Below are positions 32,761 through 44,178 of a DNA stretch of 64,000 bases, piece after piece. The DNA comes from Cepaea nemoralis. Taxonomy: Eukaryota > Mollusca > Gastropoda > Stylommatophora > Helicidae. Positions within the stretch are counted from its first letter, which is position 1, and each line of letters opens with the position of its first letter. Position numbers and translations under genes: made by a program. The stretch spans positions 262,501-326,500 of the forward strand of contig JACEFZ010006280.1 in NCBI GenBank assembly GCA_014155875.1, written 5' to 3'. The notes below the pieces were generated by a model. That model saw only the letters and a program-made list of their open reading frames with translations. It ran no database searches and was not told the origin of the DNA.

Positions 32761-33635
32761 TGATGAGGGTGGGGTACATGGTTGTTGTTCTTTTATTTCG
32801 AACAGGTGGTGGTTTTATTTGTGATTATACGGGGTGCATACGTTATTCCAAATAGTGAAGTCACCAGTGAAGGCTGATGGATCTCAAATTTCTACCGTAG
32901 TGAAGAGTGAAGACCTTTTATCAGTCCTGGCTGCTCAGACTCAACTGTACCTCCCAAGCCTTGTTAGAAAACTGAGTACCACAACTTAAAAACAACCCAT
33001 CAATCGCCAAAATGCTTCCAAGGAAGAGACAATCACTAAAAACTATCAGATTTACTAGGCCAGAACCTGGATGTGCGTTACAACGGAGTACTACAAATAC
33101 TGACAAGTAACATTTATAGTGTTAACATGTGTGTTATTTCTGGATGCCCATTGTGCATATCATCCAAATCATCCATTATAATCTGTTAAATTTACGAAAA
33201 ATTCTTTCGCATAGTTATGTGTGTGGAACTGTGTTAAACAGTAGTGTGATAGTGCTATAACGCTATCTGGTGGCTGCAGAACAGGAGAGCCGTGTGGCAG
33301 GGATACTACTTGTCTTCAGTCCTACAAGAGTGAGCATCCTCCTCTCTGCAGTCAGTGCCTTTCCTTTGCTCTCTTGGCCTTCTACTAGAAAACCTTACCT
33401 GATACCATAGTGGAATCATGCCAGAGTTGTCTGATACAGTTAACTAAGGAGTCTTGCGAGCCATTTATGGTTTTCAATTAGTAGTCAGCAACCACTGTTT
33501 GGGAATACCTATTTCCTAACTCAACTTATACACCACAACGCGTTGTTGATCTCTCTAGATGTTAATACTGATTTCATGCTGTTGAAAGCATTTTGGCCAT
33601 TCCTAGGAAGAAGACATATAATTATTATCATCAAT
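32761..33635. other. non-coding stretch, nothing recognised
   Basis: No frame over about 60 residues and no family match seen. This is one of the few stretches that may be single-copy DNA. Confidence 0.45.
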
Positions 33636-33639
33636 ATGG

Positions 33640-33790
33640 GATCAGTAGTAGTGTAGTGTGTAGACCACTTGCCTGTTGGCCCGGTGGTCATGTATTTGAA
33701 TCTCCTTCAAAGCAGATATTTTAACAGGTTGAACAAGTCTAAATGGGTACCAGGATATGTCCTGTTCAGTAAAGGTTTTACATCATCATC
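33640..33790 (+). mobile_element. SINE-5 candidate (tRNA-like head)
   Basis: gtgtagtgtgtagaccacttgc followed by ggcccggtggtcatgtatttgaatctcc resembles A- and B-box parts. It shares cttgcctRtYggcccRgtgRYcatgt with 57245-57295. A catcatcac repeat follows, and a second scrap (ggttttacatcatcat) is at 33838-33855. Confidence 0.4.
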
Positions 33791-33929
33791 ACAAGTAAGA
33801 CCAGAATACTCAAACAGAACACAAATGTAGTTAGAAAGGTTTTACATCATCATGACAAGTAACACCAGAATAATCACACAATAGAGCAGTATTCCTTTTG
33901 TTAATGTGCCTTCTAATCTGTTAAATCCT

Positions 33930-34540
33930 GTGTGTTGCCGGGGCCCATAAGGGAAGCAAAGAATAGCAACACTGTAGCCTACCACGCATGTCGTAAGAGG
34001 CGACTAAGGAGGCTTGATGGTTCCGTCGCCCTGCTACTGAGTGAGTGCATGGCGCGACACTGTGAGCTGTGAGTTTCGTGTGAAATGCTTTTGAATCTGC
34101 CCGAGGTTTTTTGGAACGTGACTGCGTGTTCGGAGCGATGGCAGCTGGCTATGTCCCAGAGTTGACCGGATTTTTGCCTTATGCAGAAATGCGTGGTTGC
34201 TGGGCTTCTGGTTGACTGCCACTGCCATCGACGATAAATTGTATTTTCGTGGACTGTGTGGGTGAACATCTAGGAAACATCCAGATGGGAAAATGACTGC
34301 CGATTCCATCAGAGATAAACTGGATGTTTCGTGGGGGACTATTGTGTTGACATTCTGGCGGCGGCATTATGCACAGTGTATCTGTGCGGGCTGTTGTTTT
34401 TCGAGACTCCTGTCTTTTCCACTTTTCACATTGGGCAGTGGGGAGCGTTTTGTGTGATATTCACTGGCACAGGAACGGAGCATAATGGGGATGACCCATT
34501 GCTGTGAAGTTGGAACCGCGACTAACTAACTAACTAACTA
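33930..34540 (+). mobile_element. unclassified retroposon ending in (ACTA)n
   Basis: Contains gcatgtcgtaagaggcgactaagg near 33986-34010 and ends tggaaccgcg(actaact)n at about 34513-34535. An internal near-repeat of about 70 bp (actgccRWtKccatc ... gataaaWtg) lies at 34210-34330. I recall the gtcgtaagaggcgacta motif from molluscan short retroposons, but I cannot verify that. No protein is seen. Confidence 0.45.
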
Positions 34541-34685
34541 ATCTGTTTTGTTTTGCACTTTTTGGTATTTTTGTTATGTATGTTTCGGTTTTATGTTTTG
34601 TGCAAGTTTTAGTATCCGTTAACTATGGAAAATAAAAATAATTATCGCTGAAGCAACGAGTACCTGCTTTGTGTTCGATACCTTT

Positions 34686-34800
34686 GACAACAGCCAGCGG
34701 GAAGAAAATGACTCTTCGCTGGCTGTTGAATGAGGGGACGGAGTACTATGGGAATTTCCTGAGTGCAGTCATGTCGGTTCTTAACTCAACTCAACTCACC
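34686..34800 (+). mobile_element. retroposon 3' tail (related to 43395-43502)
   Basis: gactcttcgctggctgttga ... ggacggagtactatgggaat ... atgtcggttcttaa followed by (ctcaa)n. The same wording with an (aatc)n tail is at 43395-43502, so the tail unit differs while the body is shared. Confidence 0.55.
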
Positions 34801-35480
34801 TTTAGTATCCGTTGTAATGTTTTATTTTATTCCACTCTATACATAACATTTTCATTGTTTCCCATAGCTGTCCTGGTGCCATCATTCTTGGCCTGTTCCT
34901 ATAGTTAACAAAGTGTGAAGGGCAATCTTACATGCAATGAGGAGTATTGGTGTATGACGCAGACCCCATATTTATATACATCCATCGGCACTCAATGTGT
35001 TATGTGGGTAGTATCACACCAGCTCCCTTTTTTCTACTTTCGCCCTTCATCCCCCATTGGGACACAGACTCTCAAACAACTAACTCCACCCTATCCTATC
35101 GGTAACTATCCAATACATCTTCGTTCTTGTCCCTTCCATGTTATTCATTTCTAACTATACTTTACTTATCCATGTGCTTTTGTGTCTTCCCCTGTTTATT
35201 TTACCCTGTGATTCTAAACAAAGACCTTTCTAGTGATAGAATTGTATTGTTGTCTCTGGGTGTGTCCTACCCAATGCCAGTCTTTACTTCACCTCTGGGC
35301 TCTCTGGTACTTGCCTAGTTCCGGCCGCCTCACTTATGATTACTTTGCTGATCTGTGAGAGGAAACTGGCGCTCTTATGGAGATGTCCGTGTACGATGAA
35401 GGCGATAATTTACAAGACACAAACAAAACAAACATTCTACAGACACTACACTACAAACATTCTACATTAACATGACATTT
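34801..35480. other. non-coding stretch
   Basis: No recognisable frame. A weak resemblance to the same tail family occurs at 35350-35400 (ggcgctcttatggagatgtccg). Confidence 0.4.
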
Positions 35481-35481
35481 G

Positions 35482-35746
35482 ATGAGCATATTAGAGACAT
35501 TAGACGTAGACAGTCAAAATTTATTTGGGCATGTTATGAGAAGAAATGAATTGGAGAACTTGGTGACAACTGGCAAGATGGAAGGGAACAGACTAAGGGG
35601 AAGACCGAGAAGCAAATACCTGGATGGCCTGGCCACGTGGCATGGTCGAGACAGAAACACGGAGCTGATCCACGACTTTAGTGATCGCGTGAGATGGTGA
35701 AACAGGACCACGCATGTTTGTCGGCATAATACATGATGATGATGAT
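35482..35746 (+). mobile_element. LINE-E 3' fragment
   Basis: Frame 35479-35700 reads RQNLFGHVMRRNELENLVTTGK, GNRLRGRPRSKYLDGLATWHGRDRNTEL. After a shift it reaches the stop in acatga followed by (TGA)n, tgatgatgatga. Confidence 0.85.
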
Positions 35747-35814
35747 GAATTACTTAACACAGCAAGGCAGAATGTCGGACATTGTTTGTTATTGCACGTC
35801 TGAGACACTGCCAG

Positions 35815-36061
35815 CCTGGTCCACGACACATGTCTGTCTAGAAGTGGAGTTTATTTACTGCATGGGGTCGTCTCTGCCTGCACAGATCCGATTCAGGAGC
35901 AGCTCTAAGTACGACATTGAACCCAGCTCTTTCCGACACAAGTCCAGCCCTAGCCGCTCCGCCGCCACAGATTTAAGAAGGAAGATGGTGTTTGTACTAC
36001 ATGAAGAAATTAAAACGTCACCCTCTGTTGTCGTCCTGGAGGAGATCTCGGACATGGGCAG
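35815..36061 (+). CDS. possible host-gene exon (unknown protein)
   Basis: A continuous frame here encodes about 82 residues including VEFIYCMGSSLPAQIRF, SSFRHKSSPSRSAATDLRRK and VFVLHEEIKTSPSVVVLEEI. It is not repeated elsewhere in the window and resembles no LINE motif. It is bounded by actgccag (acceptor-like, 35814) and ggcag/gtatgg (donor-like, 36061/36062). The pyrimidine tract is weak. I do not recognise the protein. It could be a host exon or an unrecognised transposon piece. Confidence 0.33.
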
Positions 36062-36281
36062 GTATGGCCGCCTGTTTTGTCTCTCATTGTGTGTGTGTCA
36101 TGTTGTAGCGTTTTGATCTTGTTCTTCATTTGTTAAAGTTATACACTTAACTGTATGTCATTCACGTTGTAATGTTTCGATCTTGTGCTTCTACTGTTGA
36201 AGTAAGCAAGACATATAGTGGAAAAAACTACTCCAGGGAACAAGTAAGGAAAGATACCTCTGATCATCAGAAGTGCCCCCC

Positions 36282-37696
36282 TGTCGCTTGTTTTCCCGGG
36301 AGAGAGTTGGAATCAACAAGCACATCTTCAAACTTATTATCTGTTGGGATTATTGACTGACTTTTGTCTACACCCCTCCCTTCTGTCTTCCCTTCCATAT
36401 ATCTATTTCTTTCACTCTCTCTGTTATTCTCTCAACACATACTCAGACAACAGTTCCTTTCAACAATAAATAAAAGATTTATTAAGAAAAACTATGTCTG
36501 GTGTATGTATGGACTGTGTATATGTAGTTGGTATTGTCTGCTAGTGTGAATGCAAGATAGGACGGTTGATCTCGTATGTGCATTAGTTCTTCTCGTCTTT
36601 TCTGTCAGCCAAAACACAGGACTGCACACACAGAAATGGAGTGATCTCACCATGAATGATCTCCTCCTGCTTGAGTCGGGAATTAATCCAATTCTTGAAG
36701 AAACCAACTGTTCAATGTCTTATCACCAGAAAATAATCCGATTTGGTAAGTCACTGAAGTTCATATATTTCCCGGTTCGGACGGTATTATAATCCACCTC
36801 TGAATACACACCGCCACTATCCAACATTGTCTAGAGTTATTATGACTGTTCTACACCATGTCTATGGTTAACAAAGTTTAATGTTTCGGCACAGTGCAAT
36901 TGCATGCAGTTTTAAGTATCCCTGCTTGCCACAGGTTAACGTCTTTTTCTTTTAAGGGTTTTAGTTGTATATTTGTTTGAGCATACAGTGTTCTGTATTT
37001 GACGTTAAGTTATCACTTCTTCATATTAGAACATGTCTATGTTCTTGTTGTTTCTAAGTAGGTACTTTATTTCCTCAAGTGTAGTAACCTTCATCTCTTC
37101 TATGATTTCAATAGGAGATTTGAACCTTATATATATCTCTATAGAATTAATGTAAGTCCCCGAATCGAAATTTATCCGCAGCCAAGCACTCTATCCCATT
37201 ATAAGGGAGGATATTTCTATTCATTACATGACACATAATTCTATCTTTCCGTCCAGTTTGGTATCACACTAAACAGAAACTCCATGTTCAGCTTTTTATA
37301 TTGCGTGTCCCATTCTCCGTTGATTGTTTGATATCTATACATCAACAGTCGCATTTGCCGTTCCCGTAACATCAAACGTTCAGTGAAATCATGTATACGT
37401 CCGGGCGCTCCGTTCTCCGCTGTTGCGCTGGTCCTCTGTCCATCGCTCGTTTGCACTTCAAAGCATTCTCCGTTCATTTTCCCGTCGGCCGATCGTCCCG
37501 TTTCTCCGTGTCCGTCAGATCGTCAAGCAATGAACTTTACGAACACCTGTATCCTATTTTCATATCTGTGTCGGTCAATGCTCTTTTATTCGTCCTCCTC
37601 TCAGAATGAAGTACACGATTGTTAACCCTTCTCCTTCCTTGTCTTTTAATATGTAAGTTATCAAGGAATCATTAAACTGCAGTTTTTTCCGTGACA
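36282..37696 (-). mobile_element. LTR-like element 2, 1415 bp
   Basis: The reverse complement starts tgtcacgg and ends aagcgaca, as in element 1, and it is flanked by ccccc on both sides (36277-36281 and 37697-37701). The 5' 500 or so bases and the 3' 220 or so bases match element 1, including the (TA)-side sequence ttcggggacttacattaat and the aataaa region. The middle (about 36500-37130) does not match. No gag or pol was found. Confidence 0.7.
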
Positions 37697-37712
37697 CCCC
37701 CCCCCCCCCCCC
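37697..37712. repeat. C-run containing the right CCCCC duplication
   Basis: The run of about 16 C includes the right target copy of LTR-like element 2. Because the run is homopolymeric, the duplication length here is less certain than for element 1. Confidence 0.7.
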
Positions 37713-38204
37713 GCCGAGTGTTTCGGCCCCTTTGCCTTCTTTACACTCTCAGGGGGGAACGTCAGTCTGGGTCATGACTCCCCGACGTTTCTCTTGTTGT
37801 GCATATTCATCTATTCATCGACACGTTTCACTAATGACATTGTTAAGTGTGTCTGACTAGAAGCCACCCCACCCTCGGAGGGCGAACATTGGGTACACGG
37901 TCTACCAGCATGTACACAAGCATCTACCAGCAGCGACACTTCACCGTGACTGTCCGCGGGAAAGCCAGCTTCTTCCCCCGGCAGTTTTCCTCAGTCCTCC
38001 CCTCTGCCTTGGTGGCTAATTATGGCCTATATCAACGACGAATAGCTTGACGTATATCATTGTCTCAACCTTAGGTATTTATAATGCCCATGTTACTCAC
38101 TGCCTCAGTGAGTTATTTGTTATTGATTATTTTTCATGCGTTTTAATGCTATTGTTCTTTTGTTGTCAAAATTTGCTTCATAAGTGATGTTGAATGAAAG
38201 AATG
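37713..38204. other. non-coding stretch
   Basis: One 67-residue frame (37847-38050) has no recognised motif. It may be unique DNA. Confidence 0.4.
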
Positions 38205-38317
38205 TATGAGAGGAAATAGAGAAGAACGGCAGAATATCAGACGGGCCTGCGTGCCCAATTCTTAAAGACTTTCTTTCGTTCGTTCGTTCGTTCGTTCGTT
38301 CGTTAAAGCTTGCGAAT
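38205..38317 (+). mobile_element. retroposon 3' end with (TTCG)n tail
   Basis: cagacgggcctgcgtgcccaatt ... aaag(ttcg)n. The same ending occurs at 53285-53465 and, with a different tail, at 54858-55027, so it is a dispersed family. Confidence 0.6.
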
Positions 38318-38346
38318 GTATTAAATTAATGTAGACCTATGTTAGT

Positions 38347-38596
38347 AAAGCCGGCTTCCTGGCCTAGAGGTTAGCGACTTGTCTCCGTAACCTCGTATAC
38401 TCTCGTAAGCAACGTGACGACGGTGAGAATCAGCAGTTGTCCGAATCGCGTCGGTAACTTACGGGGTATGTGAGCCGGCCGCTCAGAAAGCAATGGCAAA
38501 ATACTGAGCGTAATCTTGCCATGAAATCAACAATCAACTAAAAGATGCTGATTTTGACAGCGATGTCCTGTAAAGGATGTGCAAACGCTTTTTTTT
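38347..38596 (+). mobile_element. SINE-1 with target duplication
   Basis: Head ccggcttcctggcctagaggttagcg, B box degraded (tgtccgaatcgcg), body caatggcaaaatactgagcg, then a T-rich end where poly-A is expected. It is flanked by tatgttagt at 38338-38346 and 38597-38605. Confidence 0.85.
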
Positions 38597-38604
38597 TATG
38601 TTAG

Positions 38605-38825
38605 TTTAGTATAGTCTAAACGAAATGTGTCTATACCTATAACCAAACTATAACCATAACTATAACCAACTATAAATATAACCAAATAAGACAAAATAAC
38701 GGTTAACATAAACAAACACCCCCTGAAACTCCAGGCGCTTAGTAAGTGAAAGAAATCCGCTGTGTGTTCTTTTTTGGTGTAGGACATCTCGGTGAGCAAT
38801 GTTCTGTCTGTTTCCCACTATCCTC
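38605..38825. repeat. short (ATAACCA)n patch and spacer
   Basis: 38630-38705 holds degenerate repeats of ataaccaa/ctataacca. The rest is unassigned. Confidence 0.5.
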
Positions 38826-40240
38826 TGCTGTGCATAAGGTCACATGGAAACATCCAAGATCCGGCCATTGGCACCAGCTGGACTTTATCATCACACGGAG
38901 ACAACATCTGAACCATATATCATTGACTCGAAGTTACCACAGTGCTGATTGTGATACGGATCATTCTTTGGTTGTTGCAAGGGTTTGACTGAGACCTAAA
39001 AGAATCTACAAAGCTAAACATAAATCTAGCCCCAGGATTAATATTATTAAAACTCACGATCCTGATAAGTACTTTGAGTACCAACAGCAACTTGAAGACG
39101 CGTTCACTAATTCATCAGAAAATTGTACATCAAGTGAAAAGTGGGATCAACTTAAGGAAACTCTTTATAAAACAGCGGTAGGGGATTACGACACTGTGGA
39201 TCACAAGAGGCAGGACTGGTTTTCTGCAAACAGCCAGACACTGAGACTCTTGATTGATAAAAAGAAGATAGCTTTATTAAAAACAAGGAAAGAACAACTC
39301 GTAACACTCTCAGTGAGCTAGGAAGGATGTGAAAAAAGCTGCCAGGCAGTGTGCGAATGATTATTGGATCAAGTTATGTGAGTCCATTCAAATCGCAAGT
39401 GATAAGGGAAACATCAGAAGCACTATGAAGGGATAAAGAAAGCCTGTGGTCCAATCATCACAAAAAGTGCACTACTGAAAACCTTGACTGGAGAAATCAT
39501 CACTGATAAGAAACAGCAGATTGATAGATGGGAAGAGCACTATTTGGAGCTTTACTCAAGTGAGACCAAACTAGCGGATGATGCCTTCAACGCCATAGAC
39601 GCCCTGCCAACTCTTGACCACCTGGACATACTTCCCACCATAACAGAAGTTAAGTGTGCTATAAATGAACTTGCATCTGGCAAGGCTCCCGGTAAGGATG
39701 GGATTCCAATAGAGGTAATCAGGAGTGGGCAAAGACACACTCACTCTACAGATCCATCAGCTAATAGAGCTATGCTGGCGAGAAGGACAAGTTCCACAGA
39801 ATTTCAAAGATTCAAGCATCATAACACTGTACAAGAACAACGGCGATCGGAGCGACTGCAACAATATAGGGGTATCTCACTTCTGTGTATTGTTGGAAAA
39901 GTATTTGCCAGAATTTTTCTGGGCAGACTTCAAGTCCTAGGAGATCAAGTCTACTCCGAATGACAGTGCGGCCTCCGACAGAACCGGTCTACCATTGCTA
40001 TGATATTCTCATTGCGACAAGTGCAAGAAAAATGCTGGGAACAGAATCAACCACTGTTTATTAACTCCATCGACCTCACAAAGGCATTTGACTTGGTCAG
40101 TCGTGAGGGTCTGTTCAAGGCACTAAAGAAGACTGGCTGCCCACCAGCTCTTCTGTTCCACACAGGCATAAAGAGTATAATCAAATTTGATGGTTCAGCT
40201 TCAGAAGAGTCTGAAATCAAGAGTGGAGTTAAGCAAGGTT
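38826..40240 (+). mobile_element. LINE-B copy 3 (end of EN, linker, RT)
   Basis: It starts with the end of an APE-type endonuclease: VTWKHPRSGHWHQLDFIITRR and DCDTDHSLVVARV (38826-38988), the LDF and SDH-type motifs. A broken linker and then RT fingers follow, TEVKCAINELASGKAPGKDGIPIEVI (39640-39720). After a shift come QYRGISLLCIVGKVFARIFLGRLQ, SIDLTKAFDLVSREGLFKAL and SGVKQGCV, where it ends abruptly at 40240 against an inverted EN piece. Confidence 0.85.
39484..39963 (+). pseudogene. LINE-B RT fingers
   Basis: The 159-residue frame contains ITDKKQQIDRWEEHYLELYS, ASGKAPGKDGIPIEV and, after a locally out-of-frame part (about 39735-39840), the ISLLCIVGKVFARIF motif. It ends at a TGA near 39963 (equivalent to SQCGF). 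Confidence 0.8.
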
Positions 40241-40990
40241 GTGTGCAAGGATGTTGGATGTTTCCATGTGACCTCATGCAGCTCTTACGTTTTAAAATAG
40301 GAGTTTGTCATACATAGGTCATTTCTGATGCAATGCTCCAGCAGTCTTTGTCCATTTTCATTCATGCGACCGATGTTGTATTTTTCAAAGCACATTAGCC
40401 ATGAACTCGAGTCCTTGCCCCTACGAGCATTGAAGTTACCGAGTATATAAATGTAGTCGGATTTTGGAACTGTCTTGATCATAGAGTCTAACTCCTGTCT
40501 GTCAATCATACCCAGTAGCGAATTCTTCACTGCAAAGCCCACACCCTGTTGCCTTTTATCTGCCTGCCCTCTTCCCTTCCAAAAAAGGGTGTAATTGTTT
40601 TCCCTGAGTGACCCTTCCTCAGCGAGACGTGTCTTCAGCAGGCCAGCAATATCAATGTCAAGACGATGAGTTCGGCATCAATCACAGCCGTTTTTACAAC
40701 ATCGTTAAAATCAAGTCAGTGGAAAATCCTGGACACATGGCTCTTACGTTGCAGCTTGCAAGCCGTAGCTTGAGGTTTCTATATTTCTTTTGATTAGTGA
40801 CTGGTGCATTGGTTTCACAGCCTGCGATTCAAATTTTTTTCTAGCCCCAAGCACCCATTGAAGCAGGCAGGCTGTGGCGGATCAGCACCCAATTGTCCGG
40901 GGGCTGCCCAGCTTGAGGCGGGATGTAGCTGATCAGTGATCCCTGTAGGTGTCTCCCACCATCAAAGGCAACGCGTGGCGCCCCATGTCT
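40241..40990 (-). mobile_element. LINE-B endonuclease, inverted
   Basis: The minus strand gives the missing N-terminal endonuclease: ASCNVRAMCPGF near 40760-40725 (usually WNVRTM), a broken stretch, AGLLKTRLAEEGSLRENNYTLFW near 40650-40580, then frame 40542-40285 with VGFAVKNSLL, DYIYILGNFNARRGKDSS (usually GDFNA; Asp is Asn) and NGQRLLEHC. It ends at gaggtcacatgg, the same point where the plus-strand copy starts at about 38828. Confidence 0.82.
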
Positions 40991-41059
40991 ACGCCAACTG
41001 ACAAGAACTTATAACCTATAAATGTTGCCTCTCGCTTTGATTCAGAGACCGGTTAAGAC

Positions 41060-41300
41060 CAGGGATGGAGTTATTACCTGTCCATAGCACGAGACCTGGG
41101 CTAAAATATAAAGACCATTTGTCGCCCATGCAGCATGATCCCTCTCTCGGCCTGCCTAGTTCACTCCAGAGAAAAGGTAACACCTATACAACTGGAACAA
41201 GACAAGCTGCAGAAGCTGCCGGCTCAGCAAAGCATTGCTCTAATTGTCCGCCTGTCGGAGCTTCGATCCTAGACCAGCTGCCAGCCAAAGCTTAGGGCCT
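41060..41300. repeat. dispersed repeat shared with 59395-59590
   Basis: Both copies carry gcagcatgatccctctctc, ggaacaaSaagctgcag, gccgg.tcag.aaagcattgctctaa and tgtccgcctgtcggagc. The plus-strand translation is also alike in both (HDPSL ... KHCSNCPPVGASILDQL). It lies just 5' of the inverted LINE-B endonuclease, so it might be LINE 5' sequence. Confidence 0.65.
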
Positions 41301-41430
41301 GGTCTGTTCTGCCATGACATTTTGTCTTTAGATTGCATTTCCTCCCACCAGGATAAGGCTTGTACCCTCTAAATTGTCATCTTCCGAAAGCTTCTATTAT
41401 ATGCGGGCGGCAAGTTAGAGTATTTGTATT

Positions 41431-41617
<187 letters not shown>

Positions 41618-41721
41618 GAGAGACAGAGAGAAAGATTTATCAGTTATCTTCTTTAGTGTGTTTTCTAATCCCTACTGGTCATCAATTCCTGTGAATTGTT
41701 GTGTCGTGTTTTATTAATTAG

Positions 41722-42085
41722 TGTGACAAGCCGAGAAACATCTAATGGCAGTGAAAATATGTTTTCTAGGAAAAATATAAAGAATGCATGAACGGACAGA
41801 AAATGGAATTAAAAATGCTTAAAAAATAAAAGACATGAAAACCGTAAATTGATTATAGAATTTAGACGTGGACAGTCAAGATTTGTTATGAGGAGACATA
41901 AACTGAAAAGCTTAACGACAACTGGCAAGATTGATAGAATAAGAGCAAGTGGAAGGCAGAGATATCTAACCGGATGGCTTGGCCTAATGGTATAACCGGG
42001 ACAACAACGCAGACCTGATCCAAATCTCTGGTGATATTGTGAGATGTCCAACCATGACTGCCCACACATATATCGGCATGGCACA
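41722..42085 (+). mobile_element. LINE-E relic, strongly decayed
   Basis: Recognisable by caagccgagaaacatctaatggc, agacgtggacagtcaag, caactggcaagattg and tatcggcatggcacaagat at the nucleotide level. Nearly every segment is out of frame. It is older or faster-decaying than the copy just downstream. Confidence 0.75.
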
Positions 42086-42261
42086 AGATACCGATTTCGC
42101 GCAAACTTCCCCAAAAAAAGCAAAAGCCTAGACGCCCGCACACCTGCACGATCCCGTTAAGAGGGAGATATAACCAATAATTTGAACTGAAAGTATATCT
42201 GATGTTTACTCAAGTGCCGTTATCAAGTAAATGATGAAATGGTGCAATACACACAGGTCAA

Positions 42262-43142
42262 ATTTTAGTCTGTCTACAGTGAAAATATTTTCAGAAATGT
42301 AGAGGATATAAATGGAATCAGCATTGGAGGACGAAACATCAATAACATTAGATATGCAGATGATACAGTATTAATTGCAGACAATCCGCAGGACCTGCAA
42401 CAATTAGTAGATGCGGATGTTGTACACAGTGAGCAACTGGGGTTAGAATTAAATTGTAAAACGACTCAGGTTATGGTCGTCACTAGGAAGGAAGAAGTGC
42501 CACAATGTAATATACAAGTAAATGGGAATATTCTTCAACAAGTGAATCGGTACAATTATCTTGGAATAGTCATAACATCTGATGGAAGATGCCTTGAAGA
42601 GATTAGAACAAGAATCGCCATGGCGAAAGTAGCCTTTAGCAAGATGAAAAACATTCTGACCAATAAAAAGATGTCAATTGAAACGAGAAAAAGAGTGTTG
42701 AGGGGATACAAAGAGCCTGTTCTTTTGTATGGATGTGAAACTTGGACAATGGGCAGTCAAGCTGAAAAACATCTGCTGGCTGTAGAAATGTCGTTTCTGA
42801 GGAAAATGCAAAGAATACCATGGACAGACAGAAAAACCAATGACCAAGTGCTACAGGAGACAAATGAACATCATAAACTGATTAGAGAAATTAGACGTAG
42901 ACAGTCAAACTTTTTTGGACATGTTATGAGAAGAAATGGATTGGAGAACTTGGTGACAACTGGCAAGATCGAAGTAAACAGACCAAGAGGCAGACCGAGA
43001 GGAAAATACCTGGATGGCTTGGCCACATGGCATGGACGAGACAGGAACACTGAGCTGATCCACGACACTGGTGATCGAGTGAAATGGCGAGTCATGACCG
43101 CCCACGCTTTCCGGCATGGCACATGATTGATTGATTGATTGA
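42262..43142 (+). mobile_element. LINE-E, best copy (RT palm to tail)
   Basis: One frame is open from about 42270 to the stop at 43124-43126: SENIFRNVEDINGISIGGRN, IRYADDTVLIAD with YADD at 42353-42364, NYLGIVITSDG, LLYGCETWTMGSQAEKHL, RKMQRIPWTDRKTND, FFGHVMRRNGLENLVTTGK, RPRGRPRGKYLDGLATWHGRD, GDRVKWRVMTAHAFRHGT. The TGA stop is directly followed by (TTGA)n. The RT fingers and EN are truncated. Confidence 0.9.
42473..43126 (+). pseudogene. LINE-E RT thumb and C-terminus
   Basis: This 217-residue frame is the part of LINE-E after the catalytic box, without internal stops, so the insertion is fairly young compared with other copies. The real element protein would begin well upstream. The in-frame start at 42473 is not the natural one. 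Confidence 0.85.
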
Positions 43143-43394
43143 ACATTGCATCTCTTATTAGAAGATGAAAAAGCGGTTAGCTGAGAAGAATGCATGTGAA
43201 GTCATACCACCCCTGCAACAAATATACCTCTAATGTTCATATTTTATTCATTTTCTGGAGCTGGAAGTACCCTCAGTTTTTTGTGGATTAACTTCTTACC
43301 AGTGCATAATTAACTCAGCGCAGCAACTGTCGTGTTATCATAGAATTACTGACAATATTGTGTTTCGGCGATTTTTGTTATTGAATAATTCCGA

Positions 43395-43502
43395 TTAAAG
43401 GACTCTTCGCTGGCTGCTGAGGATAGGGACGGAGCGCTTATGGGAATGTCCCGAATGCTGTGATGTCGGTTCCTAAATCAATCAATCAATCAATCAATCA
43501 AT
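43395..43502 (+). mobile_element. retroposon 3' tail with (AATC)n
   Basis: gactcttcgctggctgctga ... ggacggagcgcttatgggaatgtcccgaatgctgtgatgtcggttcctaa(atca)n. Matches 34686-34800. Confidence 0.6.
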
Positions 43503-43794
43503 CCGATTAAAGGGGACGCAATTCATTACCAGCCTTAAAGGAGTTTTAATATGGTAGTTTCCCTTACGTTGTTATTATTTCGAGAGAGACAAGTCGCAAA
43601 TCGGGCAGGGAGGTAAACGGATAGACAGACCAAGCGGACAGACAAGCAGGCAGGAAGACAGAGAGGCAGGAAATGGAGCATGGAGATAAAGAGACAGGAT
43701 GAAAAAGAAAGAGTATACAAATTAGAAGAGCTAGAATAATTATATTAGTCTACATTTTTTTAATTGCCTATGTGTGTGTGGACAGAGTGAGCGC

Positions 43795-43853
43795 GGGCGT
43801 ATAGGTGTGCGTGTGTGTGGTGGTGGTGGTGTGTGTGTGTGGGGGGGGGGGGG
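43795..43853 (+). repeat. GT/G-rich low complexity
   Basis: (GT)n with (GGT)n and a run of about 14 G. Confidence 0.9.
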
Positions 43854-44069
43854 GAGTGTCATAGTTAGATTTCAGCGAACTATGATAATCTTGGAGTTTT
43901 TAATGAATTTTTTTTTTTACAACAAGTGTTGTGTATGTAATCTGTATAAATACAATAATGTTAAACATTAGAAAACCGGATACAACACACGTCTATAATA
44001 TGTGTTGATTGACATACACATATGTGATCCTGTCCGGTGCTACACACGATTAAGTACTATTTGCGTACT

Positions 44070-44178
<109 letters not shown>

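Noticed and set aside
36550..36792. 80-residue frame with a hydrophobic start
   Set aside because: It lies in the unshared middle of LTR-like element 2, has no recognised motif and no splice or start context, so chance is more likely.
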